From Erpobdella octoculata (Eukaryota; Annelida; Clitellata; Hirudinida; Erpobdellidae), in assembly GCA_963978895.1 (NCBI GenBank), contig OZ022243.1:4251455-4315454 (forward strand): a stretch of DNA of 64,000 nucleotides, given 5' to 3'. Below the pieces are notes generated by a model. That model did no database searches, had not been told where the DNA came from, and saw nothing but the letters and a program-made list of their open reading frames with translations. Position 1 is the first letter of the stretch. Each line of letters opens with the position of its first letter. The translations under genes were made by a program, and so were the position numbers. Below are positions 32,309 through 44,950 of this stretch, piece after piece.

Positions 32309-35300
32309 CGTTCTTCGAAAGTTTTTCTTTTAATATATTTGAAACAAGCTGTACCCGGCCATGCGTTGCTGTGGCCTAGTTTGATTAAATGAAAAAAGTT
32401 GAGAAAGTGAACGTTTCTAATGTTTAATTTCACAATGCTTATGGGCGTTATGGGTATACAATAGAGAGAGTGCTGCACTGGCCGATTTTTTGCGACCCGG
32501 CCCACTGGCTGATTGAGTTGAGTTGGGTTGATGTACATTTTTAAGTTTTTTTTATTAATTTTTATCGGGTTGGGTTAGAAATTTACTTTTCAGGCGGACT
32601 GGGATGGGTTGTCAAGAATGAACTCATGGCCACCTCCTGTGGTGTACACTGAAACCGGCCATCAGACAAGAACAAAATGCGTTGTGAATGTAATTTTTAT
32701 TATCGTCCAGTTAGCTGGTTTATTGGCATTCAAAAACATTGCAGTATTTAACAAAAACAGATTGATAATTTTATTTCTAAACGGTCTTGTATTTGCATTT
32801 TTTTTTAAATTTTTAGTGTTTAAAATTGCGTGCAGGTGTCGATAAGGTATCCGTCATCGTCTTATATCCACTCGGTGTTGCTGCAAATGTTCCACATACA
32901 GCAAATGTCAGTCACATCCCAGCAATGGCCTGAAAAAGAAAATTTATTTAAAAAAACACTATTAATACCAGAAATACTTTTCTGGCTTTATATAAAAAAA
33001 ATAAATAGAAGTATTAAACAAAATATTATCTGCACAGCGGCCATTTTTTCTCCGATCTCGTCAGTGCATTTTCAACGCATTGATTTAGCGCTTTTGTTTC
33101 TTTTTTTTAAAAGCTCCCGTAAATTGAATAGAAAAATGTATTTACGCTTGACAATTTTTCTCGGCAGAGGTTTGGCATCGGCTTTTTTAGGAAAGCTGGT
33201 CTTGATTCTATCTGCTAAGGCGGACAGCTGTTCAAGTATAAAAGTGTTAAAATGGAGTAGTTTAATCAATATGCATACCTATATACAATTACATCTTGCC
33301 ACACCTGGAGAAAATGAATCACAATATCATTATATTTAGTTTAAAAACTATTCTTTTAGCAAATATTAATGCCAAATGTTCTATCGGTAGGTATAATGTA
33401 TACTTCATATACATATCTATTTTATGTGTATTTTATTCAATAAATAAACATTTGATAATCAAATAAGAAACCTGTAGCGTTCTTTCTTCGAGAAGTCGGA
33501 TGTGGTTCTGCAGGTTTGGATCTTTTATGCTTCCGTCGCTTGCATAATCCAACTAAAACGTAAATGGCGAAATGGCTTTAGAATCAAAGAAACGGCAAAT
33601 GCTGGGAACCATAAATATAAATTTCAGGCTCTTCATTTTATTATTGAATATGTTAATGTCGTTAATGATAACCCTTCAAAATGTCGGAAAATAATTAGTG
33701 ACAATTGCGGCGGCGCCTAACAGTGTAACGCAAATTTATGACATACATAATGCAGACATACATACAGACATGCAAACGCAGGTACATCGGAAATCAAATC
33801 GATATCGAGCTATCAAAACTCGACCACTATATTTAAACTTTTACTATAAAAATAAGTCAGGAAAAAGAAAAAATCGATTTTAACCAATTAAAAAATCTTT
33901 TGAGAAAACAATTGATTTACTAATGATACTGTTTTTTGCAACTTCGCTCTCAGATTAATTAAATACTCACGGTGGCTGATATGAAGTCGAAACTGAGGAA
34001 TGTTGACAGTAGGATCACCATCATGAGCACTTTCGCTTTCGACTGTGCTTGAGAGGAAGTCATTTTCTAGCAAAAAAGTTACTTAATGGAAACAGTTATA
34101 TATTTGAGTAAAAATTAATTTTTTCAAAATTTTGTTTTAGCAGACTCTCGACTTCCTGTCTTGTATTCAGCGTCTCCTCCATTATAAGGAAAATTCGAGG
34201 CTTAATTAGATGTGCATAATGACTCTAAATCAGCCGGAAATTTTTCAGTGAGATATTTAAAACTAGCTAATTCCAGTTCCTCGGTAAAACCGCAATTGGC
34301 TTGTTACTCACACCATCATTTCTTGTAGGTGTGTAAATTTCTTGCTTCATAAAAATTTAATCGTAGGTTTGTCTTGAAATATTTCACGCTATTTGTGGCT
34401 CAAAGCAGTTTTGTCAACTACACAACATAAAATCGAATCAGTATTTTCAAATTAAAAAATCTTTTAGATTTAACCAATAATTGATGCATTTTTATGTTTA
34501 TCTGACATCATGAAATGTTTGCTTTATATTCTTGGCTCACTGTTGTTGTTCATTATATTGGCAAATATTGATATTTTGTGTAATCATTTGCGGTTGCCTC
34601 CTCTCTTCCCCAAGAATTTCTAAAGCAAAATTGTAAAAAAAATATGGAAAAAATTTAATGAACTTTGTTTTGAAAACAGTACCTACGATTGCTCTTCATC
34701 ATCTCTGGTCATCAGTTTTTTTTTAGAGAAAACGTGTGTAATGTTTTGGAAAGTTTTTGTAGAAAGAAAAAAGTGACCATCTTGGAACTAGAAAAATAAT
34801 CAAAATTTTATGTTTTGCAGCATCTGGCTTTAACTCAAAATTTAGTGTTCATTTATTGGTTTTAAAATGCTTTTGGCTTGTTTATTAACACCTCTTATCA
34901 AAAAATTTTGAGTTTTTTTTATATGGCCACGTGGTTTTTCGTTATTATATGCCACAATTTAAACGCTGTTTTATATATAAATGAAGAGTCGGTACTTTTT
35001 GATTCAAACATTTTTTTTCAATTTTCAAAACATTTTTAAAATTTTTTTGATTAAAAATCGTTATTTATTAATGGCAGTGAATAATAAAACGCGCCTTCTT
35101 ATCGTCTGGCGTCCACCCCATTCAATGCACTTCCGACTTCCGAGTCATGTGAAAGCTGTGCCGAGCTGAAATTCGCGTTTGATCAGAAAAGAGAAGCTTG
35201 AAAATTCGGTTTTCGTCGTAAGAAAAAGGTGTGTTATTTTCTTTTTCTTTTCTTTTTCTGTCTTGTCTTTTGTAGTGCGGTTGGGAAGGCTTTTTAGGCT

Positions 35301-38090
35301 TTTAGGACGTTCAAAAAAATGTTCCATCATCTTTCGATGACGGGAAGCCAGAAATATGAGTTGAATAATATTGATGAATGTTCCCATTAGCGACACCACT
35401 TTTTTCTGCTTAGAAAAGATTTGCATCAACGCGCCCTATTTTTCGAATAAACCAAACTTGACAAATTAAATAACTTTTTTAAAATCTGTAAAAGTAGGTG
35501 TAACGTTCTGTCTCTTGTGTTTTGCGTCGCTTTTTTTATTTGAATTTTTGAATCAATAATGGTTGGTTATCAGAAGCAGACGAGTTAGTTTTAACTTTCA
35601 CTATAAATAACTTTTAACGGTTTTTGATTTGTTGCAATTTGTCGATGTAAAATTCGGGGGAATATTTGAGAAAAGTTAGAATAATAAAATTCTTGTCTCG
35701 TTCAACAGAATCGACGGTCAAAACTGCTATTTCCTTGCTTCACAAGTAGAGTCATCTGAAACTGACTTTTTGTTTCAAAGATAATAAGATGGGCACTATA
35801 CAGTTGAATTTTTATTAATTATTTTTAGTAGTACAATCGAATGAGATTTATTCCGGCAAACCAAACGTTAAGTTTGTTTAGAACAGGGGAAGCGAAAGTT
35901 GAGCTTGACGCTTTGATTTATATCTAGTAGGCAATACATGTTTATCTATCTGAGTTTATCAGTATTTTAAAGCTCTAATTTAATCAAGAATTCATCTGAA
36001 ATATTTAAAGTGAAGCATTAGGTTTGAAAAACAATAACAGATGGATGAAATGGAATTTCATATTTTGACTATCTTATTTTCAACACAAGCATCAAATCGT
36101 TTGAATTTCTAAAATAAATTTACAACCATAAAAACAACTTTCAATATATAGATTGCAGAATCACGTTTGGAATGTTTTTGCCTGCAAGGATGTGATAAGA
36201 TTATACATCCAATCACATTAGAAATTTTCTTGCTTAAAGACGACTGAAGAACCACGTGGTAATATTAGAAACGCCAAAACAACGAAATCATTGAAAATAT
36301 TCAATTGCGCAACAGACAAGAATTGATTCCTCAGAAATAGTTTTTTTGTGTGCAATTGTTCATCCATGTTTTATGTCAAAGTGAGAAAAAAATTTGAGTT
36401 ATTTCGACATCCTGACATCTATTAATTTGCACAAGCTGTGAAGAAACATTCAAAATTGCTTAAGCGATAATTGTTTCCAGCTGTAGTTGACGTCCACCAT
36501 GCAAATTGCATCGGCTGTTAAAAACTTGACAAAAATTGAGAAGCATGTAATAACTTCGAAAGTTAATGTAACTTTAAGTTCTGCGTCTGCTGGGGAAACG
36601 ACACCAACAACAGATGAAAGGCTTTCCAGTGGAGAAGTCGCCAGGAAGCTACCGGCGTCTCCACCAAATGTGAAAAAAATGAGATTCTCAACTTGGCGTG
36701 GTACTTGACTGGTAATAAAGATTTGGACATATTGTGGCCGATCCCCTCACTCCACATTGGCAAATTCATAGATCAGAGCGAAGAGACAATGCCTGAGTTG
36801 GATCAAACAGACATGGAGGTCAATTTCATATTTTATAAGATTTTCAGCTTCGTTAAAACTGGAATTGAATTTCTATAGTGTTTGTTTTGTGGCATTTGTG
36901 AGCGTTGTATTGAATTTCAGTTGAAGATGTTCCAGCATATTCATCTTTAAGTTGAATTTTTCTACAGTAATTTGAACATGAAACAGGATTTTTGTAAAGT
37001 AATTTGATTTTTTAGTTGAGTTTGCAGTTAGCGTTTGTTTTTATTGTTTCAAAAGTTGCTTGTTTTTGTTTTGTTTTTCTAATTGAAATATTTTGTAAAA
37101 ATGTTCTGACGGCTTTTTTAGGTCTTGTATGAGTGCTAAAAAACGAGTTGAAATTTTAAGATTCACGACCCAGAGATGCTGACATAAGAAGACAAGAATT
37201 TCAAAAAACTAGCTCTGGCATGGCTTAAGAATAACAGATCTGGGGCCGTCACTGTAGGGGTAGAAGGGTGTTAAATGTAAAAAAATCATTAAGCAGTAGT
37301 TTTTTTCAATATTCTACTTCAACTACCTACTACATAAATTTGGCTGGTTTCAGGAGCTGTTATTGTACAACAATCTATTTAGGTTTTGCCGCGTGGGAAT
37401 GCATGTATAGGGCGCCCGAGGAACTTTTGCCTTTAGTGATTGGATTGATTTAGTCGATTCAGATATAACTTTAGGACATGTTAACGTGCTTTAGAAAATC
37501 ATTTGCCCGCATTATTATTAAGTAAAAATATCAATTGGATCAAATAACCTTGAAAATATATAATTAACCAAGGGTCGATATAAAATGGTTTCGTGTTTTG
37601 ACCAAAATTAACAACACTGCTTTCAAATTTTTTTTTTAAATAGTTAATAAATTTGTATCATTTAATCAAAAAAAATCGGCAATCATTCATTTTCTAGCTT
37701 CAAGCTAGAAATACAGTCATAATATACGAACTGATATTATTACAACAACAATGAGGGATTTTCTGTTGATTTATCAACATATGTAATTATCGTTGTTTTG
37801 TGACTGCAGCGTCACTTGGAACAATACAGTCTTCTTGTAAACTGTAACCCTCTAGCATTTTATAAGCTAAAATAAATGCATCAAGGTTTTCAGTTCTGGC
37901 ATCTGGGATTTGCCCATTCTAAAAAGTTGACCGTTCCTGAACCAAAAATGGAGCCTCAATTATATAGAATCTGAGCAACGATTTGAAGCAAATGAGTCAG
38001 AAGTGTTAGGTTCAACAACTCCCAAGCTTGCCAGAATGTCTAACTCCTTTCATTAATTCTGGGGGTTGCGACACAGTAGATAAGAAATTA
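32309..38090. other. Gene B 3' flank to 38 kb, no gene recognised
   Basis: Directly after gene B (32349-32375) comes CTGTACCCGGCCATGCGTTG, a CCCGGC..GCGTTGC motif also seen near 55155, which looks like a repeat boundary. Frames up to 169 codons around 32.8-33.3 kb read as random AT-rich translation. A short stretch at 36.5-36.85 kb with some coding look (NEILNLAWYLTGNKDLDILW) is unassigned. I see no exon chain. Confidence 0.5.
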
Positions 38091-38604
38091 CCATATATAC
38101 TCGGGTATAAGTCGATCCGAGTATAAGTCGAAGTGTGCTTTTTGAGGTAAAATAGCGTCCAAAATCCACGGCTCGAAGCCAAGAAATGATAAAATAAAAA
38201 AAGAATTAACTAAAGCTGGAGCTTCGTCTTCAGAATCATCATACAGTAAGTCGTATTGTTCCTGTTTAATTTTCATATCTGCTGTGTATTCTTCATCATC
38301 TTCACTGTCGTTTACAGTTAGGTACTGATTTGTCGTCAATTTGGAATAGTAAGTTATCTTCAGTTCCATCCATAGCATTGGACCACATTTTAAGAAAAAT
38401 TTGGGGAAATGTGTCCTTTCTTTACAAAACAATGTAAAAACAATGAAAACGTTTAACTAAACATGGAGTTTAAATTCAAAGCTATTTTATTTAAATGGTC
38501 AGCTCCCAAAATCTTCGGTATATTCAGTGTCTCGTGTATAAGTTGAAGTCATTTTTTGGCATCCTAAAAGAGGTATACATTTCTCGACTTATATCTATAT
38601 ACGG
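38091..38604 (-). mobile_element. Pogo/mariner-like MITE or remnant, TA-flanked
   Basis: Left CCATATATACTCGGGTATAA, right (reverse complement) CCGTATATAGATATAAGTCG, each flanked by TA, as in Tc1/mariner-type insertions. A - strand remnant carries an acidic stretch (DSEDDEEY, later YDDSEDEAP) of the kind found at the C-terminus of pogo/Tigger-like transposases. No DDE core seen. The superfamily is inferred from termini and the TA only. Confidence 0.65.
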
Positions 38605-40262
38605 TAAGCAATTTGGTTCACCTCTAGTGCCTACAGTGCTTTGTCAATTCTAGCAGGACAATGACCGCTCCCATCAAAAAGTAAAAATTAATTAAAATTT
38701 TTAACAAATTCAACATTTCAATTATATCTTCAGCTCAAGCGGAACACTTGGCGTATTCGGACTCGAATCCATGCACGAATAAATGAGAGTGCAAACTTAT
38801 AGACATGAAACTGAAAAAAATTGGAAAAAAAACCGTCATCTTTGAACGCCCATAAATCCAAATCCGGAATACAAATTCGAAAAATATTTCCCCAATCATA
38901 TGGTCTCATTCAGGGGTCGTCTTCTCATGTAGAGTGCATTCCTATACCTCTCGGCTCATATATCGGGTTCAACTATAGCGGACTCGTTATAAAGAAGCCC
39001 TTTACATCTTTTAACTCAGTCACCCAGTGGTTTTTCCCATTCAATAAAACTGGTTTTTCTTCAGCTTTTAAAAAATTGCCTCTAATAAACTAACTACATT
39101 TGGAAAAACACGTATGTGCAAACTATGATACTGTGATGATGAGTGAAAAACCTATATGTTAAACTGTAAAAAAATTTACAATTATACAAATCAGAGTTTA
39201 AACAAAGATAACAAAATATGAAATGATTACCCAACATTTGCATAAATCCACGCAAGTAGCGAAACTCCATGCATGTCCATGTTATAGTGACGTTTTCCAC
39301 TCAAATTTATTTAATAACAATTTTTAAAGCTCAAACTTTATTAAATGCAATGAAAAAATGAAAACGAAGATGTTTCGAAGAAAACGCTTATAAAAGCGAA
39401 AAAGAAAAAAGTTATTGACTTCAAATGAAAGAATATCATCGTGTGTCATTCAAAAATCAAATCAATATGTGGGTCGCAAAAATAATTAAGAACTTTACTG
39501 TTTGAAAGATTTCACATTTGATACGAAAATTTTATATTATCGGTTGAAGTTTAGTTTTCCAAAGTTTGATGGAAGAAGGAAATAGATTTCGGTTGTAGAT
39601 GAAATTTGTACAACTGCTTTTTTCGAGAAATGTTGTCAATTAAAAAGAAAGCGAGGAGGCGCTTTTTCATACTCGACATGAGCGCGAGGGGGGTGGGCGG
39701 GCGGGTTGCCCTCCCGGCCTAATGCTAAATCCAATACTGATCAGGGGTACCTACTGCGACAGCATCCTTGGCAGAAAAGTCCCAGGAACATTAATTGAGG
39801 AGCACGGAGGCCATTGCCTTCCTCTGACTTTTGAGTGGGCTCCCCTAAGGTAGTTTTGGGCCCCTAAAAGATATAATTTGCACTCTAAAATTGGTTAAGT
39901 AGAGTAAATTTGAAGTTTGAGATGTTTGTGCGGGCCTTATATATAGGGAGAGCGAACGGGAACGAGAAAGTGAGCTGTAGCCGGGACGGGACGAGAGACT
40001 GAGCGGGAACGGAAAAGCGACCGGGAACGTTAGAGCGAGCGTGAACTTCCTGTACAACGTAATTGGGTTTCTTAAAGATACAAGATACTATGTGAATTTT
40101 TTTAGAAAGTGGCTTCGACTACATCGCTGTGAAGATGGTTTTGAATTTTTTTTTGAAAGCGGCTGCTACTTCCCCCCGCGGTCAACAATTTTCGTTGGGA
40201 GCAAGAAGTAAAAAAAAGTTTCGAAAAAATGTGATTTTTTTGAGAAATTGGTTGGGCCTCAG
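38605..40262. other. Left flank of the autonomous hAT element
   Basis: No gene supported. 39945-40050 is another copy of the purine-rich module (AGCGAACGGGAACGAGAAAG and similar). 39690-39850 is GC-richer and unassigned. Confidence 0.5.
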
Positions 40263-43200
40263 CAGGGCCGGCCTTACGAATTGCGGGGCCCAATTTAACG
40301 AATGCTTGCGGGGGCCCACCTGATTTTTTTTTACAATAACTACTATTAATAAAATTATTGAAACACATTTATTATACAAAAAAACATAACTCCACAAACG
40401 AATCAATAAACAATAATAAAAATATTACAATGAATTTAAACAAAACAGTTCTTGTTATTGTCATAATAAACAAATAATCTATAAGTCAAAGTGGATCTTT
40501 CTTGCTTTTTTGCTTGCGAAATCTTTTAGAATTTTTTCATAATTAATTTCTCTACTTATAGGAGATTCAATTGATATTAGTGCCAAATTGTTTAGTCGTT
40601 CTTGGTGAATTACTGACCTAAGGTAGGTTTTAATTAATTTTAGTTTTGAAAAACTTCTTTCACCGGAAGCGACTGTAACTGGAATTGTCATCAGTATTTT
40701 TAGGGCTATGAACAAATTTGAAAATGCAGTCGACCTATCATTACAAGCCAAATATTTAAAGAGTTCTTTGGGTTTTTGTTGTTGAACGGGCAGTATTGGC
40801 TTAATTGCCTCCATTTCTTCGGAAAGCATGAACCCTTCTATATCTTTTGTAATGTCTGTCAAAGCAATTTCTAGGTCGGCTGAATGTTTTCTGAGATCTT
40901 CTTTAGACATATTCTGAAAATTATATAGAAATCCAAAAAGTTTATGGTGTTCTTTCAGCTGCATAAACCGTGGTTGAAGAGATTGCAATGCTTTGTCTAC
41001 AACTTGATTGAAAAAATTTACCCGGAATTCTGTCTTGGGGTCTAAAATTGGTTCGTCAGAAGATTCATAAAGAAACATTTTCTTTTTCTTGTAACAGCGC
41101 TTCTGTTGAAATATGGGTTCAACTTCTAACTCATTTGCAAGCTCATTGGCATCAATCAATGCAGCTTCAAAGCCTGTCTCTCGGTATGTCTTCAACCAAT
41201 CAAACAATTTTTCAAAAGATGTCAGCCCCGCGGCAATGTCTATGGTATTGCTTTGAAGTTCCTTGCTAGTAAAATTTACTTGAAACAATAAAGAGTGCCA
41301 AAAACATAGTGCAACCAGAAACCTATAATTTGTCATTTGGCTTACTAATGATTCAGCCTCACTTTTCCCTTGAGCATCATTTGTGCTTTTTGCTAGTTCT
41401 TCTAAAGCATCACACACTTCTGCGGCTTGAAATCGTACAGCTTTAACACTTTCCATTCTACATTCCCATCTTGTTTCTGATAATGGTTTAACAGACAGGC
41501 CTTTCACATGCTTTTTAAAAACAGTCCATCTTTTTGTAGATGAAGCAAAAAGGGTGTAAATACGCTGCAGGGTTCCAAAAAATGTCATGGCATCTGAACA
41601 CGTTTTAGCCATATCTCCTAGAACAAGATTAAAATTATGGCACACACAAGGAGTATAGAAAGCTCGTGAATTTCTATCCAAAAGTCGTGCTTGCACTCCA
41701 GAATTGTGCCCTTTCATATTAGCTCCATTGTCATACCCTTGTCCTCTGATGTTTTCAACATCTAGTCCTAGCATTTCAATTTCTTTCACAAGAGTGTTAA
41801 ATAAATTTTCACCAGTGCTGCTCTCAACTATAATAAACTTTATAAAATGTTCATAAATTCCTGCTGGGACATCTGAGTGTGTGCCATCAGCGACATATCT
41901 TAGCACCATTGACATCTGTTCCTGATGGCTGATATCAGGAGTGCAGTCAAGAATCACTGCAAAATACTTTGCCGACTTAATTCTAGCAATAATTTCCTGT
42001 AGAACAGCTTGGCCTATAGTATCAATAATTTCATCTTGTATGGTCTTGCCTAAATAATGATCATGAATGTCTTTGTTAATAATTTTCTGTATATGATCTT
42101 GCATAACTGGATCAAATTTTCTTAGCAATTCAATGACGCCTAGAAAATTGCCATTATGTGGATTTCCAATTTGTTCTTCAGACCCACGAAATGCCAAGTT
42201 CCTTTCTGCCAAAAACTGTACAGAAGCAACAAGTCGCTCAAAGACTTGATTCCAGCGTTTTGTTTCCTGTCTTATTAATTTTTCATTTAATGTATCAACA
42301 GTTAATCCAGTAGATAACCTTTGCTGCAGTTCATAGCAATTAAGTGTACATTGCAAATGTTTTTTTGATTTTTCATGATCCTCTAATCTTGTATGAATAT
42401 TTGACCAGCTGTCAAATCCAGAAGTAGCAAGTGCAGAATCAGAATTTGTGTCAAAAAGTTTGCAATAGTAACAGTAAACTTTATCAAATGATTCAGAATA
42501 TATTAGCCATGGTCGTTCTATAACTTCCCCATTTTTTAATTTTCTTTTACAGTGAAATTTCGAAAAATGTAACCCTTTTTCATTTTGCGGAAAATTTTCT
42601 ACAGTGATCTTAGGGGGTCCTTTGTTCACTAAATAATCTCTGACATTTTGATTTATTTTATTTGGCCATGTAGCAGGGTCATCTTTTATCTTTAAAATAT
42701 CACATAGTGCTGGGTTTGAATTTTCTTCTCTTGATTCTGAAATATCCTCATTATCCTTGTGTGTGTTAACAGATATATTTATACATAATTCAGATGTATT
42801 TTGTTGAGCATTACATCCAGAAAGAAAACTACTACTAGCTTCTTCTGATGTAATTTCTTTAGAAATATTTGTTTCACTGTCGTCTGACTCGACTTGTTTG
42901 TCTGATTTTTCAGTTTCAAACAGATCTACTGATTTACTCAAATATTTATCTAACGCACCTTTTTCTTTTTCTGCTTCAGTTTTCTTTACCTTAGCTAAGG
43001 TTCTCTTCATGTTACCACTTAGATATTTTCTACCGACGTCTTTTACTCATATTTTGGCTTGTGTTCTTCAAAACTAGAAACTATTATTGACAATGGCAAC
43101 TATTAATGAAAAATTAACGGATAAAATTACAAAAATACTGTTAGATTTTAGTTCAGTTCGGAAAACCGCAATGTTTATTTTTCACCAGAAATGAAAAGTG

Positions 43201-43397
43201 AATTCGATAAAACAGGGATGTGCCTCCATGTATATAGCATGTTATAAACAAATCAAAGCCGATTTTATGTGCATTGATAGAAATTTATAAAAAAAAATTA
43301 CTGCCATTTATAATGATATGCTATAAATTGCGGGGCCCCTACCAAGCGCGGGGCCCTATTTGGAGCAATCGGTCAAATCGGCCTAAGACCGGCCCTG
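40263..43397 (-). mobile_element. Structurally complete autonomous hAT transposon
   Basis: 3135 bp. Termini CAGGGCCGGCCTTA (40263) and, inverted, CAGGGCCGGTCTTA (ending 43397), one mismatch in 14. Perfect 8-bp target duplication GGCCTCAG at 40255-40262 and 43398-43405; removing the element and one copy restores GTTGGGCCTCAGAACAAG. Subterminal TTGCGGGGCCC occurs near both ends. The single transposase frame is uninterrupted, so insertion should be recent and the copy may be mobile. Confidence 0.97.
40479..43010 (-). CDS. hAT transposase with N-terminal TTF-type zinc finger
   Basis: 843 residues in one exon; catalyses excision and integration of the element. Residues 1-110 are charged and low complexity. 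About 145-225 is a TTF/ZMYM-like zinc-binding region (FHCKRKLKNGEVIERPWLIY, VYCYYCKLF, then HEKSKKH). From about 290 is the DUF4371-type RNase-H-fold core: LDCTPDISHQEQ (first catalytic Asp, D355), GQGYDNGANMKG (second Asp, D427), CVCH (C455/H458 of the CxxH motif) and SETRW (R514, W515). The C-terminal dimerisation domain carries VTVASGERSFSKLKLIKTYL near residue 780. The Met at 43010 starts the frame and lies 387 bases inside the terminus. Closest in style to the transposase-derived ZMYM1/THAP12-like proteins. No internal stop or frameshift. Confidence 0.96.
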   Translation of the reverse strand: MKRTLAKVKKTEAEKEKGALDKYLSKSVDLFETEKSDKQVESDDSETNISKEITSEEASSSFLSGCNAQQNTSELCINISVNTHKDNEDISESREENSNPALCDILKIKDDPATWPNKINQNVRDYLVNKGPPKITVENFPQNEKGLHFSKFHCKRKLKNGEVIERPWLIYSESFDKVYCYYCKLFDTNSDSALATSGFDSWSNIHTRLEDHEKSKKHLQCTLNCYELQQRLSTGLTVDTLNEKLIRQETKRWNQVFERLVASVQFLAERNLAFRGSEEQIGNPHNGNFLGVIELLRKFDPVMQDHIQKIINKDIHDHYLGKTIQDEIIDTIGQAVLQEIIARIKSAKYFAVILDCTPDISHQEQMSMVLRYVADGTHSDVPAGIYEHFIKFIIVESSTGENLFNTLVKEIEMLGLDVENIRGQGYDNGANMKGHNSGVQARLLDRNSRAFYTPCVCHNFNLVLGDMAKTCSDAMTFFGTLQRIYTLFASSTKRWTVFKKHVKGLSVKPLSETRWECRMESVKAVRFQAAEVCDALEELAKSTNDAQGKSEAESLVSQMTNYRFLVALCFWHSLLFQVNFTSKELQSNTIDIAAGLTSFEKLFDWLKTYRETGFEAALIDANELANELEVEPIFQQKRCYKKKKMFLYESSDEPILDPKTEFRVNFFNQVVDKALQSLQPRFMQLKEHHKLFGFLYNFQNMSKEDLRKHSADLEIALTDITKDIEGFMLSEEMEAIKPILPVQQQKPKELFKYLACNDRSTAFSNLFIALKILMTIPVTVASGERSFSKLKLIKTYLRSVIHQERLNNLALISIESPISREINYEKILKDFASKKARKIHFDL

Positions 43398-44280
43398 GGC
43401 CTCAGAACAAGTTGCCCCCTCCAAGGCTTTGCTGAAATTACTTCTCTGAACAGTCCACTGAAGAATTGATCTTGTGAGAAGCAATTGGTTGCCATAAAAC
43501 TATGAACAAACAAATGAAAACAAACTAACTCATTCTAAAATAATAAAAATACTTGATTGTTTGTATGTTACATTTAACAAGCCCGCTCCGCTCTTGCAAG
43601 AGTTCCCAACAGCAATATAAGCACAACAGTTTTTTTTTTAAAAACGTTATTAAGTATTTATAAATAATTAACTATAACAAAATATTTGAATTTTCACTTT
43701 TTAATTATAGACTTTTCAGGCGCCTCATGAATGTAACAATATAAATAAGACTGCATTTGCGGAGTGGCTTTTATTTATGTTTAATTTCAAGATATGGTTT
43801 CAAGTTGATAAGTCAGTCTGATAAGAATCCTAGACTGTCCTAGAGTTCTGGAATTTTTGCAAGTTTTAAATTCTTCTCTTTCTGCTAACGGTTAGTTAAA
43901 CATTTTTTTTTATTTGAATCTACTAGTAAAATGTAATTTTCTAGAGTAGCAGCAGCGAATCAACTTTAATTTTAAATTAATTATTTTTTTTACTTATAAG
44001 TATAATTATTATATGTTGCAATGCATGCTTTCAGTTTCAATTTGCTATTTGTTTATTTCTCAAACATTTCTGATGCTCATCATAATACATATAAATTTAA
44101 TACATTGAAGTTTAATATTGAACAAGTGCAAAAAAAGTATTTGAAATAAATTAAAATTGCTTTTATTTTTTAAAAGCATATTTAAATTAGCACAACAGGA
44201 ACTTGAAAGTTACAGTGAATTGTAATCGAAAGTGCAACAGAGATGCAGTATTAAACATCCTAGATTTGTATGATTTTTAA
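43398..44280. other. Right flank of the autonomous hAT element
   Basis: AT-rich sequence without an exon, RNA gene or repeat terminus that I can support. Confidence 0.45.
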
Positions 44281-44410
44281 AATCCCTTATATTAATTTCG
44301 CTGCTGGTCTCGTTTGCTTCCTTGAATGTCAACAAATCTTGGAACTGAAAATTAACAAACTTCCCATCATCCAATCAAGCTGAAACTTGGAATATTATAC
44401 TCTCTCTTCA
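44281..44410 (+). repeat. Dispersed CCTTATATTAATTTC repeat, copy 2
   Basis: CCCTTATATTAATTTCGCTG, TTGCTTCCTTGAATG, GAAAATTAACAAA, CCATCATCCAATCAAGCTGA: same order and orientation as 23527-23700. Confidence 0.8.
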
Positions 44411-44774
44411 TGAAAATTCAATTTATTAAACTTTAAAAATTTTAAAAATATTTAATTATTGTTTTTTAATTTTTAAAAGTTCTATCTATATTCTAATAAA
44501 CAGCAAATCCAAAACATAAAGGATTTGCAAATAAATTGTTTATACCGATGAGCCTGTTTGATTAAAAAAATAATATAAGCCTTATGTTCATGAAGTTTTA
44601 TCTTCTTGGAAAATATTCTCAGTATTTATTTCTCAAATTTGAATAAGTCACATTTTTAAAAGTTTCTATTTACCATCTGCAAATAATGAATTTATTTTTA
44701 AATAGGAACTTTTTAATAGCTTAAGCCTTAAACCAAATTTTTAAATTTTCATAATTTTAAATGTGAATTTTTTT

Positions 44775-44950
44775 GAATTCCTTATATTAACTTCACTGCC
44801 AGTCTTGCTTGCTTGATTGATTGCTTGAATGTTTTCACACCTTGAAAGTGAAAATTAACAACTTTCCGTCATCCAATCGAGCTGAAATTTAAAATATAGG
44901 CTCGCATTTGAAATATGGCAATGTCTTCTATTAAAGTTTGAACATTTTTT
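44775..44950 (+). repeat. Dispersed CCTTATATTAATTTC repeat, copy 3
   Basis: CCTTATATTAACTTCACTGC, TTGATTGCTTGAATG, GAAAATTAACAAC, CCGTCATCCAATCGAGCTGA. About 500 bases after copy 2 in the same orientation. Confidence 0.8.

Noticed and set aside
32460..32620. Possible second copy of the CCCAACCC MITE
   Set aside because: Shares GGGTTGGGTTAG-like motifs, but I could not find paired termini or an 8-bp duplication.
32830..33339. 169-codon + strand frame after gene B
   Set aside because: Lys/Ile/Leu/Phe-rich random-looking translation without domain, signal peptide or splice context.
36487..36878. Possible transposase or host exon (NEILNLAWYLTGNKDLDILW)
   Set aside because: Too short and in shifting frames; no family recognised and no splice chain.
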